Assembly (NCBI RefSeq): GCF_005048205.1
Contig: NZ_SUMF01000001.1
Location: 1 to 64,000, forward strand
Direction: 5' to 3'
Length of the DNA stretch: 64,000 nucleotides
From: Chitiniphilus eburneus
GTDB taxonomy: Bacteria > Pseudomonadota > Gammaproteobacteria > Burkholderiales > Chitinibacteraceae
Shown: one piece after another, positions 30,291 to 40,149 of the stretch
Layout of the letters: every line of letters starts with the position of its first letter
How positions within the stretch are numbered: position 1 is the first letter of the stretch
Notes under the pieces: generated by a model
What the model saw: the letters and a program-made list of their open reading frames with translations, nothing else
Told to the model about the DNA's origin: nothing
The model's database searches: none
Program-made: the position numbers and the translations under genes

Positions 30291-30445
30291 CGAATGGCGC
30301 TGAAATGCAGTGGGAGCGCAATTCTAGCCATGCGACCGTGTAAGTCGGGTTACCGCTTGATACGCCCGCACTGGCAAAAGCCGGGATGCACCCTCATCTG
30401 GGGTGAATCGCCCCAGGGCGTCCCTCAACCCCACACCAGGTTGCC

Positions 30446-32215
30446 ATGTCCGAGACTTCCCCTGCCCGCCGCATCACCCCCTTGCTCGGGCTGCTGCCGT
30501 TCCTGCGGCCCTACCTGGGCCGCTGGATCGCCGCCTTCGCCGCGCTGGCCGTGGCTGCCGGTGCCACGCTGGCGCTACCGGTGGCATTCCGTCACCTGAT
30601 CGACCTGGGCTTCGCCGCCGGTAACCGCGGGCATATCGACCGCTACTTCATCGCGCTGTTCGCGGTATCGGTGGTGCTGGCCATCGCCACCGCGCTGCGT
30701 TTCTACTGGGTGTCGTGGCTGGGCGAGCGCACCACCGCCGACCTGCGCCGTGCCGTTTACGACCACGTGCTGCGCATGAGCCCCCAGTTTTTCGAAACCA
30801 CACAGACCGGCGAGGTGCTATCGCGCCTGACCACCGACACCACGCTGATCCAGACCGTGGTCGGCACCAGTCTGTCGATGGGCCTGCGCAACGCCTTCCT
30901 GCTGCTGGGCGGGCTGACCATGCTGATCGTCACCAGCCCTGCGCTGGCCGGCTATATCCTGGCGACGCTACTGGCGGTGATCGCGCCGATCCTGGTGTTC
31001 GGCCGACGGGTGCGGCGATTGTCCAAGGCCAGCCAGGACAAGGTGGCGGATGCCAGCGCGCTGGCTGGCGAGATTCTCAATGCGATGCCCACGGTGCAGT
31101 CGTTCACCCGCGAGCCGCACGAAGCGGCGCGCTTCGACCGCGCGGTGGAATCCGCCTATGCCGCCGCGCTACAGCGGGTGCGCGCCCGCTCGTGGCTGAC
31201 CGCGGTGGTGATCCTGCTGGTATTCGCCGCCGTGGTATTCGTGCTGTGGTTGGGCGCCCAGGCGGTGATGGACGGCCGCATGAGCGCGGGCGAGCTGTCG
31301 CAGTTCATCCTCTACGCAGTGGTCACCGCTGGTGCGGTCGGTGCCATTGCCGAGGTGTGGGGCGACCTGCAACGCGCCGCCGGCGCGGCCGAGCGGCTGA
31401 TGGAACTGCTGGCGCTGCAATCGCCGGTGGCCGACGCCACCGCGCCGCGACCGCTGCCGCACCAGGGCGACGGCATCCGCTTCGACGCGGTGCAGTTCGC
31501 CTATCCGTCGCGCCCCGATACGCCGGCGTTGCATGCGCTGTCGCTGCATATCCGCCCCGGCGAACACGTGGCACTGGTCGGCCCCAGCGGTGCTGGCAAG
31601 ACCACGCTGTTCCAGCTGCTGCTGCGTTTCTACGATCCGCAAGGCGGGCGCATCGTGTTCAATGGCATCGATACGCGGGATGCTGCCTTGCATGACCTGC
31701 GCGCGCAGGTCGGTGTGGTGTTGCAGGAATCGGTGATCTTTGCCGGCAGCGTGGCCGACAATATCCGCTACGGCCGGCTGGACGCCAGCGACGCCGAGGT
31801 GCATGCCGCCGCCACCATGGCCGCCGCGGCCGACTTCATCGACGCGTTGCCCGAGGGCTACGACACCTTTCTGGGCGAGCGCGGGGTACGGCTGTCCGGT
31901 GGACAGCGCCAGCGCATCGCCATCGCCCGTGCCATCCTGAAGAACCCGCCGATCCTGCTGCTGGATGAGGCCACCAGCGCGCTCGACGCCGCCAGCGAAC
32001 GCGCGGTGCAGCAGGCGCTGGACAACGCCGCACACGACCGTACCACCCTGGTGATCGCGCATCGGCTCGCCACCGTGCAACAGGCGGACCGTATCGTGGT
32101 GCTGGAACACGGCCGCATCGTCGCCGAGGGCACGCACGCCGCGCTGCTGGATAGTTCGCCGCTCTATGCGCGGCTGGCGGCGTTGCAGTTCGCCGAGGGC
32201 CCGGTGGGCGGCTGA
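30446..32215 (+). CDS. ABC exporter, MsbA/lipid-exporter-like half transporter
   Basis: 589 residues: six-helix transmembrane domain (about 20-320) fused to an ATPase domain with Walker A GPSGAGKTT, Q-loop VVLQESVIF, signature LSGGQRQR, Walker B ILLLDEATSALD and the H-switch VIAHRLAT. It functions as a homodimer exporting lipids, lipid-linked compounds or drugs. ATG at 30446 near GGTTGCC; no obvious partner gene. Ends at a terminator about 45 bases on. Confidence 0.92.
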   Translation: MSETSPARRITPLLGLLPFLRPYLGRWIAAFAALAVAAGATLALPVAFRHLIDLGFAAGNRGHIDRYFIALFAVSVVLAIATALRFYWVSWLGERTTADLRRAVYDHVLRMSPQFFETTQTGEVLSRLTTDTTLIQTVVGTSLSMGLRNAFLLLGGLTMLIVTSPALAGYILATLLAVIAPILVFGRRVRRLSKASQDKVADASALAGEILNAMPTVQSFTREPHEAARFDRAVESAYAAALQRVRARSWLTAVVILLVFAAVVFVLWLGAQAVMDGRMSAGELSQFILYAVVTAGAVGAIAEVWGDLQRAAGAAERLMELLALQSPVADATAPRPLPHQGDGIRFDAVQFAYPSRPDTPALHALSLHIRPGEHVALVGPSGAGKTTLFQLLLRFYDPQGGRIVFNGIDTRDAALHDLRAQVGVVLQESVIFAGSVADNIRYGRLDASDAEVHAAATMAAAADFIDALPEGYDTFLGERGVRLSGGQRQRIAIARAILKNPPILLLDEATSALDAASERAVQQALDNAAHDRTTLVIAHRLATVQQADRIVVLEHGRIVAEGTHAALLDSSPLYARLAALQFAEGPVGG

Positions 32216-32257
32216 CCTGGCGGCCGGCCCGCTCGGCGCGCCGGATCGTCAAGAAAA

Positions 32258-32282
32258 AACGGGAGGCATTTGCCTCCCGTTT
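32258..32282. terminator. Bidirectional terminator
   Basis: Stem AACGGGAGGC / GCCTCCCGTT with loop ATT, A-rich on the left and T-rich on the right, between convergent ABC exporter and DUF2087 gene. Confidence 0.85.
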
Positions 32283-32286
32283 CGCA

Positions 32287-32832
32287 TTACGTCGCGGCGT
32301 TGCCCGCCAGCACGGCGAGCAGCGCCCGCGCCAACGGCGGCGGCGCTTGCTCGACGCGCCGGTAGACCGCACCGTCGGGCGTGCGCGTCAGCATGCCATC
32401 GTCGACCATCTGCCGCCGCAGCAGCAGATGATCGCCCAGCGTTTCCACCGCGCGGATGGCGTCGTTGATCTCGCGCTCGCTCATGGCCTGGCGCGGCGGC
32501 AGGTGCGACCACACCACCCACAGACACGGCGCGCGATGGCTGTGCTTGCCCGGCCACGCTTGCAGCCTGCCTTGCGCGTCGAAATAGCGCAGCAGGCGCC
32601 GCACCAGCGTGTAGTCGATCTCCGGCGTCAGCGGCGCCGGTGCGGCAAGCGCGTCGGCGGCCTGGCGGGCGGCGCGCCAATGCTGGAAGTTGCGAAAGCC
32701 CGCCGCGCCAGCGAGCAGGTTGAGCATCTCGACATGGCCGGGCAGGTGGTCGAGCTGGTTCAACTGTCTGACCAGCGAACGGGAAAGCGCCGAGATGTCG
32801 TCGGCGACGTAGGGAAGTTGCGTTCTGGACAC
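32287..32832 (-). CDS. DUF2087-domain protein
   Basis: 181 residues. The C-terminal half (about 80-170) matches DUF2087: RLLRYFDAQGRLQAWPGK, MSEREINDAIR and LRRQMVDDGMLTRTPDGAVYRR, a winged-helix-like module seen in transcription-factor-like proteins. The N-terminal half (LVRQLNQLDHLPGHVEMLN) is helical. A GTG start at 32832 is chosen because GAGG lies 8 bases upstream; an ATG at 33015 would need 61 unrelated residues. Role unknown, possibly regulatory. Confidence 0.75.
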   Translation of the reverse strand: MSRTQLPYVADDISALSRSLVRQLNQLDHLPGHVEMLNLLAGAAGFRNFQHWRAARQAADALAAPAPLTPEIDYTLVRRLLRYFDAQGRLQAWPGKHSHRAPCLWVVWSHLPPRQAMSEREINDAIRAVETLGDHLLLRRQMVDDGMLTRTPDGAVYRRVEQAPPPLARALLAVLAGNAAT

Positions 32833-33093
32833 GTTCAATCCTCGATGTGTGCCAGCCCTGCAGGACAGGGGTCGGGGGTCGCCCTTGCCGACGCGGCACG
32901 GATCGCGCGTCGGAAGATGTGGTGTTGCGATGGCAGGTTTAGCGCTCCTTGCGGAGTGGCGACGCCTGGGTGAACTGCCGACCAGGGCGAAGTATGCGCG
33001 GTGGGCGGGATACAAGGCAACCGCCGCCGCGTCGGTACGAGGTTATGATCCGTGCTCGGCGCAATGGGGCCGCACGTTCGTGGAGAAAGACAC

Positions 33094-33417
33094 TTGAACC
33101 TGTATGAAATCATCCGCTGGGGTAACGATACGCCCGACCCTTTCAACGGCGGCCCGGATGGGCAGGACACCTGCTTCCTGGTACGCGCCCAGTCGCTGGA
33201 ACACGCCGCCGTACTGGCCGATGCCCAACTGGCGCGGCAACCGTCCACCCGCGTGGCGGCATGGGCGCAGGCGGCCTATCTGCTGGGGATCGACTGCGGG
33301 AGCGACACTTCGGCACGCGTGCTGCGCGGGCCCTATCTCCAGCATGCCTATCGCCATGGCTGGCGGCACTGGCACCGCGATGCGGCGGAGGAGGCGTGGG
33401 TGGAACAGGGGGAATAG
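33094..33417 (+). CDS. Small conserved-looking hypothetical protein
   Basis: 107 residues from a TTG start at 33094, chosen for GGAGAAAGA 6 bases upstream; an in-frame ATG at 33052 is the alternative. The sequence is rich in aromatic and charged residues (LYEIIRWGNDTPDPFNGG, AYRHGWRHWHRDAAEEAW), without TM or signal peptide. It has codon usage like its neighbours and is followed by a bidirectional terminator, which supports its being real. No family recognised. Confidence 0.6.
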   Translation: MNLYEIIRWGNDTPDPFNGGPDGQDTCFLVRAQSLEHAAVLADAQLARQPSTRVAAWAQAAYLLGIDCGSDTSARVLRGPYLQHAYRHGWRHWHRDAAEEAWVEQGE

Positions 33418-33452
33418 CCGTCTGGGCGGGCATCATCGAGCGTCCAAATGCA

Positions 33453-33478
33453 AAAAGCCGTCCTTGCGGACGGCTTTT
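33453..33478. terminator. Bidirectional terminator before the chitinase gene
   Basis: Perfect stem AAAAGCCGTCC / GGACGGCTTTT with loop TTGC between two convergent genes. Confidence 0.92.
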
Positions 33479-33493
33479 CAGCAGGCCGATGAA

Positions 33494-34573
33494 TCAGCCC
33501 AGCTTCTGCCACAAGGTTGCGAGCAACTGGTCGTCGGCATCTTCGGTGTATTCCCAGAAGAATGCCCCGGCCAGCCCTTCGCGCTTGACGAAATCGGCCT
33601 TCAGGCCAATGGATTCGACATCTTCGTAGCTGACGAACTGGTCGCCATCGACCAGCAGCCACGGGGCCTTGGCATCATCGTCCCAATGGCGCACCGTGCG
33701 GCCATCCCCCGCTCGCAGCAACGCGGCGATTTCGCTGTAGCTGTAGCCGCCATTGCTCTTGGGGGTGCCCGGCGCACCCAGCCCGGCGTTGCCGACGCCC
33801 TTGAGGCTGCGGCCATAGAATGCGCAGCCCAGCACCAGTTTGTCGCGTGGCAGGCCGTTTTCGAGGAACAGCTTCACCGACTTGGCGCAACTGTCGCCAC
33901 TGGGATCGACGGGCGTGTTGTAGAGGTTGGTGTGGTGACCGGCGCGGGTGGCCCAGCCGTTGTAGAAGTCGTAGGTCATCAGGTTGACGAAATCGCACAG
34001 GCGCGCGACTTCGGGCATTTCCACGCCATCCAGGTAGTACTGTCCGGCGCCGGCTGCGATGGTCAGCAGGTATCGATCGCTCCCTTTGCGGCCCTCGGCG
34101 TCGGACAGTGCATCCAGCCGCTGGCGCAGGTCGGCCAGCATCAGCGTGAAGTTGCGCTTGTCCTCAGGGCGGGCCTTGATGCCGGACATGTCGTTGGAGG
34201 GGTATTCCCAGTCGAGATCGATACCGTCGAGCTGGTACAACTTCATGAACTCGATGGCAGCCTGCGAGAACCGCTCGCGGGTGCCGGCGTCCAGCGCTGC
34301 GTCGGAGAAACCGTCCGCGGCCCAGCCGCCGATGGAGATCAACAGCTTGAGGTCGGGGTTGATCTCGCGCATGCGGTACAGGCGCTCGGCATGCGGCGCC
34401 GGATCGACGGGGTGGCCGTCGTCGCCCTTGAACCACGCCACTTGCCCGTCGCCAACGATGTTGGCAAAAGCTATGCAGATATGGGTCAGCCGCTGGGCAT
34501 CACGCTCCAGCGGGAGGTGTTCCCATGCTTTCCAGCCGGCGAAATAGGCGAGCAGGATCGGTTTGCTGGACAT
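33494..34573 (-). CDS. GH18 chitinase-like glycosidase, cytoplasmic form
   Basis: 359 residues, a TIM barrel. The GH18 active site D-x-x-D-x-D-x-E is complete: D116, D119, D121, E123 in LDGIDLDWEYP. SIGGW at 80-84 is the other hallmark; MTYDFYNGW and the final GAFFWEYTEDADD complete the barrel. There is no signal peptide or chitin-binding domain, so it may act on imported chito-oligosaccharides or be exported by another route. AAGGAG precedes the ATG at 34573; a GTG one codon earlier is possible. Confidence 0.92.
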   Translation of the reverse strand: MSSKPILLAYFAGWKAWEHLPLERDAQRLTHICIAFANIVGDGQVAWFKGDDGHPVDPAPHAERLYRMREINPDLKLLISIGGWAADGFSDAALDAGTRERFSQAAIEFMKLYQLDGIDLDWEYPSNDMSGIKARPEDKRNFTLMLADLRQRLDALSDAEGRKGSDRYLLTIAAGAGQYYLDGVEMPEVARLCDFVNLMTYDFYNGWATRAGHHTNLYNTPVDPSGDSCAKSVKLFLENGLPRDKLVLGCAFYGRSLKGVGNAGLGAPGTPKSNGGYSYSEIAALLRAGDGRTVRHWDDDAKAPWLLVDGDQFVSYEDVESIGLKADFVKREGLAGAFFWEYTEDADDQLLATLWQKLG

Positions 34574-34605
34574 CACAACTCCTTGAATTGATTACGTGCG
34601 CTGAC

Positions 34606-34959
34606 TCAAAGCGCGGCGATGACGACCATTTCGACGCGATAGCGCGGATCGGCCAGCCGCGCCTCGACGGTGGCACGCGCGGGGGTATGTCCCGGCACCA
34701 CCCAGGCGGACCAGGCGTCGTTCATCGCGTCGTAGTCGGCCATGTCGGCCAGGTAGATCGTGGCGGAAAGGATCTTCTGCTTTTCCGAACCCACTTCGTT
34801 CAGCAGGCGTTCGATGGCGGCCAGGACTTCCTCGGTTTGCCCGCGAGCATCCTTGTCGAGCGTTTCCGCGATCTGCCCGGCGAGATAGACCGTGTTGTTG
34901 TGTACGACGATCTCGGCCAGGCGGGGACCGATGTGATAGCGCTGGATACTGGTGGACAT
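34606..34959 (-). CDS. ridA: RidA family protein (YjgF/YER057c/UK114)
   Basis: 117 residues. Signature: TVYLAGQIAETLDKDARGQT, a middle block of ILSATIYLADMADYDAMNDAW and the C-terminal RATVEARLADPRYRVEMVVIAAL, with the substrate-binding Arg in PARATV. Family members deaminate reactive enamine/imine intermediates. GAGGAG precedes the ATG. Encoded just upstream of the chitinase gene, 32 bases apart, so perhaps cotranscribed. Confidence 0.9.
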   Translation of the reverse strand: MSTSIQRYHIGPRLAEIVVHNNTVYLAGQIAETLDKDARGQTEEVLAAIERLLNEVGSEKQKILSATIYLADMADYDAMNDAWSAWVVPGHTPARATVEARLADPRYRVEMVVIAAL

Positions 34960-35156
34960 GGCGTGCTCCTCGGGTAGGCCCATGATAAGGGGAACCTCGT
35001 AAGGTTCGCCTTGCTTGAATTGCGCTCAACCATGCCAACCAAGACACAAATGGCGAGCGGACGATGCTGTCATGATCGTCCGCGCCGGGGTAATGCGCAA
35101 ACCGGAAACCAGACCGTTTCACCCACTACCGAACCGGTTTGCAGCGCGCTACAAAG

Positions 35157-35181
35157 CAAAAAGCCGGGCAATGCCCGGCTT
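35157..35181 (-). terminator. Terminator after the desaturase gene
   Basis: Stem AAGCCGGGC / GCCCGGCTT with loop AAT, and a T-rich minus-strand continuation (TTTTGCTTTGT), 20 bases past the desaturase stop. Confidence 0.85.
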
Positions 35182-35203
35182 CTTGTCATCGCATATCGCG
35201 CGA

Positions 35204-36397
35204 TCAGTGCACGGCGGCCACCGAGCGCAGGCGCAGCGAGAAATCCTGCAACGCCTTGATCCCGCTGGCTTCGGCGCGCAAGCACCAGTCCTGCAAATGC
35301 TTGACCAGTTCGGCGCGAGACAGCGACGAACGCTCCCACAGCCGGGTGAGTTCCTGGCGCATCTGGTACACCTGTTCCAGCGTCTTGCTCTGCGCCAGCA
35401 ACTGATCCAGGTGCGGTTTGTCGTTCACCGGCGTGTCCTTGGCGTCCTGCTTCAGCCACAGCTTCATCTGGCGCGCGACGTTGAAGTCGAAATGCGGCAG
35501 GCGCGCGGAACCGCGCAGCTTGTCCAGCTCTTCGGAAACCGTCAGTTTTAGCGACTTGGCGTAGTGCGCGGCCACGGCGTAGCGATTGGCGACGATGGCG
35601 GCCAGCGCGTGTTCGTCCAGCTCGGGGCGTACTTCGGCGGTCTTCATCTTCGGTGCCACGCGACGCACTTTGGCCATGCGCAGGATTTCCATCGTGCGGA
35701 TATAGCCCCAGCCGATGTCGAACTCGAACCATTTGTACGAGAACTTGGCCGAGGTGCCGAAGGTGTGGTGGTTGTTATGCAGTTCTTCGCCGCCCACGAT
35801 GATGCCCCAGGGCACCAGGTTGGTGGAGGCGTCCTCGCATTCGAAGTTGCGATAGCCCCAGTAGTGGCCGATGCCGTTGATCACACCGGCCGCCCAGAAC
35901 GGAATCCAGATCATCTGGATCGCCCAGATCCAGATGCCGTTGGCACCGAACAGGCACAGGTTGATGATCATCATCAGCGTCGGGCCCATGGCGCTGCGCT
36001 TGCTGTAGATGTTGCGCTCCAGCCAGTCGTCCGGCGTGCCATGGCCAAATTTCTCCATGGTCTCAGTGTTCTTGGATTCGGCGCGATACAGCTCGGCGCC
36101 CTCCCACATCACTTTCTTGATGCCCAGAACCTGCGGGCTGTGCGGGTCTTCGGCGGTTTCGCAACGCGCGTGGTGCTTGCGGTGGATCGCCGCCCATTGC
36201 TTGGTGACCATGCCCGTGGTGAGCCACAGCCAGAACCGGAAGAAATGGCTGGGGATCGGCCCCAGGTCGATGGCGCGGTGCGCCTGATGGCGATGCAGGT
36301 AGATGGTGACGGACGCGATGGTGATGTGCGTCAGCACCAGGGTCACCACGATGTAGCCCCACCAGGGCAGGTCGATGGCGCCATTAAGCCAGTTCAT
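35204..36397 (-). CDS. Acyl-CoA delta-9 type fatty acid desaturase
   Basis: 397 residues. The three iron-binding histidine boxes are all present: H35-RHQA-H40, H72-RK-HH76 and H207-NN-HH211. TM pairs occur near 13-33 and 55-70, and at 140-175. It introduces a cis double bond into membrane-bound acyl chains using O2. The C-terminal 110 residues form a long helical extension. ATG at 36397 follows GGAGAAT. Probably involved in cold or membrane-fluidity adaptation. Confidence 0.92.
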   Translation of the reverse strand: MNWLNGAIDLPWWGYIVVTLVLTHITIASVTIYLHRHQAHRAIDLGPIPSHFFRFWLWLTTGMVTKQWAAIHRKHHARCETAEDPHSPQVLGIKKVMWEGAELYRAESKNTETMEKFGHGTPDDWLERNIYSKRSAMGPTLMMIINLCLFGANGIWIWAIQMIWIPFWAAGVINGIGHYWGYRNFECEDASTNLVPWGIIVGGEELHNNHHTFGTSAKFSYKWFEFDIGWGYIRTMEILRMAKVRRVAPKMKTAEVRPELDEHALAAIVANRYAVAAHYAKSLKLTVSEELDKLRGSARLPHFDFNVARQMKLWLKQDAKDTPVNDKPHLDQLLAQSKTLEQVYQMRQELTRLWERSSLSRAELVKHLQDWCLRAEASGIKALQDFSLRLRSVAAVH

Positions 36398-36464
36398 GCT
36401 TCGGATTCTCCGTAAATGCAAACTATTCGCGCGCCGAAACTACCTAGAGGGTGCGCGCAGGGAG

Positions 36465-36478
36465 TTGATATTAATCAA
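36465..36478. promoter_or_regulatory. AT-rich inverted repeat upstream of the desaturase gene
   Basis: TTGAT-ATTA-ATCAA, about 70 bases before the desaturase ATG and within its likely promoter. The shape would suit a dimeric repressor of lipid metabolism, but no consensus is established here. Confidence 0.3.
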
Positions 36479-36607
36479 TATTTGGTTAACGTGCTCGGCG
36501 GGATTGATCGATGGTGATAATGCCGGGTTCCCGACGTTCGTCGGAATGGGTGTGGGCCGGTGCATCGCCACGCATCGGGACGTGCCCGGGCGACGCGCCC
36601 AGCCCCG

Positions 36608-37954
36608 TTAGTCGCCGCGATCCGGAGGGGATTGCTGGCCGAGCCCTTGCAGGTTGCCGTCGCCGGCCAGGCGATCGCCGGGACGGAAATGCACGACGTC
36701 CAGCCGGTTGAACGGAATGTTGATGCGGTACTCGCGGAACGATTGCCACAGGCGTTCGTTGATCTGGGACTTGAGCGCCAGCGTTCCGTTCTCGGGATCC
36801 TTTACCCAGAAGCCTACGGACAGATCGACGGCGCTGGCACCGAAGTTTTCCAGGAACGCCCGGGGCGGCGGCTCCTGCACGATGCGCTCGATGCCACGGG
36901 TGGCATCGACCAGCAGCTTCATCACCAGTTGCAGGTCCGACTCGTAGGCGACCGAGATCGGCAGCTTGATCCAGACGCTGCGGTCGTTGTACGACTGATT
37001 GACCACGGTGGAGGTGATCAGCGTTTCGTTGGGAACCAGCGATTCGGTGCCGTCCGCGCCCTTGAGCACAACGTAGCGCGAGGTCAGCCCGGTGATCACG
37101 CCCTGACGGCTGTCGATCTGGATCAGGTCGCCCAGTTTGACCGAGCGATCGAGCAGGATGATGAAGCCCGAGACATAGTTGGAAGCGATCTTCTGCAAGC
37201 CGAAGCCCAGGCCCACGCCCAGCGCACCGCCGAATACCGACAGGACCGTCGGGTCGATGCCCACCAGGGGCAGCGCGATGATCACCGCCAGCGTGACCAG
37301 CAACGTGCGCGTGAGCTTGGCCAGCACCACGCGCAGGTTCATGTCCATCAGTGCGGCGCCCATCAGCCGCTGTTCGATCAACCGTGACAGCCACATCGCC
37401 ACCAGCAGCGTCAGCGCCACCGAGAACACGCCATTGATCACGCCCAGCATGCTGATGTTGATCTTGCCGATCTTGAAGCTGACGCTGTTGAGCGCATCGA
37501 CGATATCGGCCAGCACGCCGACCACATGCAGGGCATACAGCGTCCAGATGACGCCCGCGATGTATTTTTCGCTGCGGATCAACCATTGCGCGTTGTTGAA
37601 GGTGCTGCGCAGCACGTAGACCAGTGTGCGGATGTTCACCATCGCGGTGAACAGCACCACGGCCACCGCCAGCAGCTTGTGCGGCAGCGGATAGAACGGT
37701 GCGAGCAGCAATCCGCCCAGCAGCAACCCCAGCAATGCCAGCAGCGGGAACACTACGCGCGAGAAGCCCTCGCTGCCCCACTTCCAGCGGCGCTGTTCGC
37801 TGTGCAGCCTGGGCTTGATGTAGCGGCTGCCGAGCACGGCCAGCACCACCACCAGCACCAGCACGCCGATCTGCCACAGCAGATCAGGGCGGACCACGCC
37901 GTGCTGGCTCAGATCGGAGAACAACTCAACGATCAGGTTTTCCCGTTGCATCAT
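36608..37954 (-). CDS. MscS-family mechanosensitive channel
   Basis: 448 residues. Five or so TM segments (about 20-45, 65-85, 90-110, 135-160, 170-190), then the MscS core: pore helix [27 protein letters not shown] (given in parts: [14 protein letters not shown]), and the beta domain with [30 protein letters not shown]. Releases solutes on osmotic down-shock. The ATG at 37954 overlaps the rfaE2 stop (ATGA). Confidence 0.9.
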   Translation of the reverse strand: MMQRENLIVELFSDLSQHGVVRPDLLWQIGVLVLVVVLAVLGSRYIKPRLHSEQRRWKWGSEGFSRVVFPLLALLGLLLGGLLLAPFYPLPHKLLAVAVVLFTAMVNIRTLVYVLRSTFNNAQWLIRSEKYIAGVIWTLYALHVVGVLADIVDALNSVSFKIGKINISMLGVINGVFSVALTLLVAMWLSRLIEQRLMGAALMDMNLRVVLAKLTRTLLVTLAVIIALPLVGIDPTVLSVFGGALGVGLGFGLQKIASNYVSGFIILLDRSVKLGDLIQIDSRQGVITGLTSRYVVLKGADGTESLVPNETLITSTVVNQSYNDRSVWIKLPISVAYESDLQLVMKLLVDATRGIERIVQEPPPRAFLENFGASAVDLSVGFWVKDPENGTLALKSQINERLWQSFREYRINIPFNRLDVVHFRPGDRLAGDGNLQGLGQQSPPDRGD

Positions 37955-38442
37955 CCGAGCTGGCGAATCCTTTGCAGGGTTTGCGTGGTGGAGGTCTGGT
38001 GGAGGAAGGGGATGGAATGCACCTGGCCGCCCCATTCCAGCACTTCGCGGCTGCCGACGATGCGCTCGATCGCCCAGTCGCCACCCTTCACCAGTACGTC
38101 GGGACGGCAGGCCAGGATCAATGCATGCGGCGTGTCTTCGTCGAACCAGGTCACCAGATCGACGCAGCCCAGCGCAGCCATCACCGCCGCGCGGTTTTCC
38201 ATCACGTTGATCGGCCGATCATCGCCCTTGCCCTGGCGCTTCACCGACGCATCGGTATTGAGCGCCACCACCAGGCTGGCGCCCAGCGCGCGCGCCTGGC
38301 CCAGGTAGGTGACATGGCCGCGATGCAGGATGTCGAAACAGCCGTTGGTGAACACCAGCGGACGCGGCAATTCGGCCATGCGACGCGCCAGTTGATCGGG
38401 CGGGCAGATCTTGCGTTCGAAATCGGGCTGCGGGTAGTCCAT
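37951..38442 (-). CDS. rfaE2: D-glycero-beta-D-manno-heptose 1-phosphate adenylyltransferase
   Basis: 163 residues, the stand-alone form of the HldE C-terminal domain. Nucleotidyltransferase motif [14 protein letters not shown] with H40-x-G-H43; [12 protein letters not shown] is the second signature. Activates heptose for the LPS inner core, so the cell makes heptose-containing LPS. Two bases separate its ATG from the end of the ferritin-like gene; it overlaps mscS downstream. Confidence 0.95.
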   Translation of the reverse strand: MDYPQPDFERKICPPDQLARRMAELPRPLVFTNGCFDILHRGHVTYLGQARALGASLVVALNTDASVKRQGKGDDRPINVMENRAAVMAALGCVDLVTWFDEDTPHALILACRPDVLVKGGDWAIERIVGSREVLEWGGQVHSIPFLHQTSTTQTLQRIRQLG

Positions 38443-38445
38443 GGC

Positions 38446-39270
38446 TCAGGCCGTGAGTTGCTTGCGATAGCGGTTCAGGTCGCCGGTGGTTTCCAGCGGC
38501 ACTTCGAACAGGTTGGACAGATTGCGCAGGATACCGCCGACGACGCGCGCTTCCCACTCCTTGCCGAACTGGATCTGCTCGTCCAGCCAGCGTTCCAGCC
38601 ATTCCGGGTCCGGCAGGCGGCTCTGTACCGTATCGTTGGGATACAGCTCCTTGTTCACGTGCAGATTGGTCGGGTGCAGCGGCTTGCCCGAACGGGCGCT
38701 CGATGCCATCAGGAAGCCGATCTTGGCAAAAGCCTGCTTGGCCTCCACCCCGCAACGTTCGATCGAGCGTTTCATGTATTTCAGATAGGCGCCACCATGG
38801 CGGGCTTCGTCGGTGGACAGCACCTTGTAGATCTGCTTGATCACCGGTTCGGTGTGCCATTCGGATGCGCGGCGATACCACTGGGTCAGGCGCACCTCGC
38901 CGCAAAAATGCAGCATCAGCGTTTCCAGCGGCGGCGCCGGGTCGAATTCGAAGCGCACCGCGTGCAGTTCTTCCTCGGTGGGACACAGTTCCGGACGGAA
39001 GCGGCGCAGGTATTCCATCATCACCAGCGAGTGCTTTTGTTCCTCGTAGAACCAGATCGACATGAACGCCGAAAAGTCGGAGTCGTCCTGGTTGTCACGC
39101 AGGAACATCTCGGTGGCCGGCAGCGCCGACCATTCGGTGATCGCGTTCATCTTGATCGTCATCGCCTGGTCGTCCGTCAGGAGGCTGGCGTCGAATTGAT
39201 CCCAGGGAATATCGTCGGCCATATTCCAGCGCGCTTTTTCCAGGTCGGCGAACAATTGGGGGTACAACAT
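38446..39270 (-). CDS. Diiron ferritin-like protein related to acyl-ACP desaturases
   Basis: 274 residues, all helical. The metal ligand pattern fits a four-helix-bundle diiron oxygenase: E46, E77-x-x-H80 (EEQKH), E125, E155-x-x-H158 (DEARH). The ATG at 39270 is chosen since AGGAG lies 7 bases upstream; ATG at 39276 would leave no spacing. It begins an operon with rfaE2 and mscS. The real substrate is unknown; acyl-ACP or another lipid precursor is suggested by family. Confidence 0.75.
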   Translation of the reverse strand: MLYPQLFADLEKARWNMADDIPWDQFDASLLTDDQAMTIKMNAITEWSALPATEMFLRDNQDDSDFSAFMSIWFYEEQKHSLVMMEYLRRFRPELCPTEEELHAVRFEFDPAPPLETLMLHFCGEVRLTQWYRRASEWHTEPVIKQIYKVLSTDEARHGGAYLKYMKRSIERCGVEAKQAFAKIGFLMASSARSGKPLHPTNLHVNKELYPNDTVQSRLPDPEWLERWLDEQIQFGKEWEARVVGGILRNLSNLFEVPLETTGDLNRYRKQLTA

Positions 39271-39408
39271 CGGCATGCTCCTGCTGAGGGCAGTTATAAG
39301 ATGGATCATCAAGATGAAAACGGTGCGCGTTTCGCGCCCGGCGGTATTAGACCTGCTTGCACTCCCCAGCGGCAAGCCGAATTCTGCACATGTCATGGAG
39401 ATTTCATC

Positions 39409-40146
39409 ATGGAGTTCCAGCTCTTTATCGTTGGCGACGAAATTCTGGAAGGCCGGCGTCAGGACAAGCACTTTTCTGCGGTGCTGGAACGGCTCGGCCC
39501 GCGCGGCCACCGGCTGACCGGCGCGCATTACCTGCCGGATGACCCCGAAGCTCTGACCGCGGCCTTCTGCAAGACGCTGGCTGACGGCGCCCACGTGATT
39601 TCGTGCGGCGGCATCGGCGCCACGCCGGACGACCACACGCGCCAGGCGCTGGCCTCGGCCGCCAATGTCGCGCTGGAGTTGAACGACGACGCCGCGCGTC
39701 TGATCGTCGAGCGCCACGGCGACGCCGCCCATCCGCATCGCATCCGCATGGCCGAGTTTCCACTCGGTGCGCACCTGATCCCGAACCCTGTGAACCAGGT
39801 GGCCGGATGCAGTTTCCGTCACCATTACCTGCTGCCGGGGTTCCCCGAAATGGCGTGGCCGATGCTCGAATGGGTACTGGATACACAATACACCCCGGGC
39901 GAAGCCGGCGTGAGGCGCTCGCTGCTGGTGCCCGATGCCCGCGAAGGCGATCTGATCGAGGAAATGGAACGATTGGTGGCGCGTTATCCCGACGTGCGCT
40001 TTTCCTGCCTGCCATCATTTGGCAATGCGCGCCACGCCGGGCCGCATCTGGAGTTCACGCTGACGGGCATCCAGCCCGAGGTGGACGCCGCATACGATTA
40101 TCTCTGTCGTGCCCTGCTGGCACGGGATTACCGGCCGGAGACCTGA
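39409..40146 (+). CDS. CinA/MoCF-like molybdopterin-binding-domain protein
   Basis: 245 residues. Begins with the family phrase FIVGDEILEGRRQDKH, followed by ISCGGIGATPDDHTRQALA and PGFPEMAWPML, the MPT-binding Rossmann-like fold of CinA N-terminal and MoaB/MogA proteins. The CinA deamidase domain is absent; single-domain members are common. GGAG precedes the ATG at 39409. Convergent with the chemosensory operon, 3 bases apart. Confidence 0.85.
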   Translation: MEFQLFIVGDEILEGRRQDKHFSAVLERLGPRGHRLTGAHYLPDDPEALTAAFCKTLADGAHVISCGGIGATPDDHTRQALASAANVALELNDDAARLIVERHGDAAHPHRIRMAEFPLGAHLIPNPVNQVAGCSFRHHYLLPGFPEMAWPMLEWVLDTQYTPGEAGVRRSLLVPDAREGDLIEEMERLVARYPDVRFSCLPSFGNARHAGPHLEFTLTGIQPEVDAAYDYLCRALLARDYRPET

Positions 40147-40149
40147 CCG

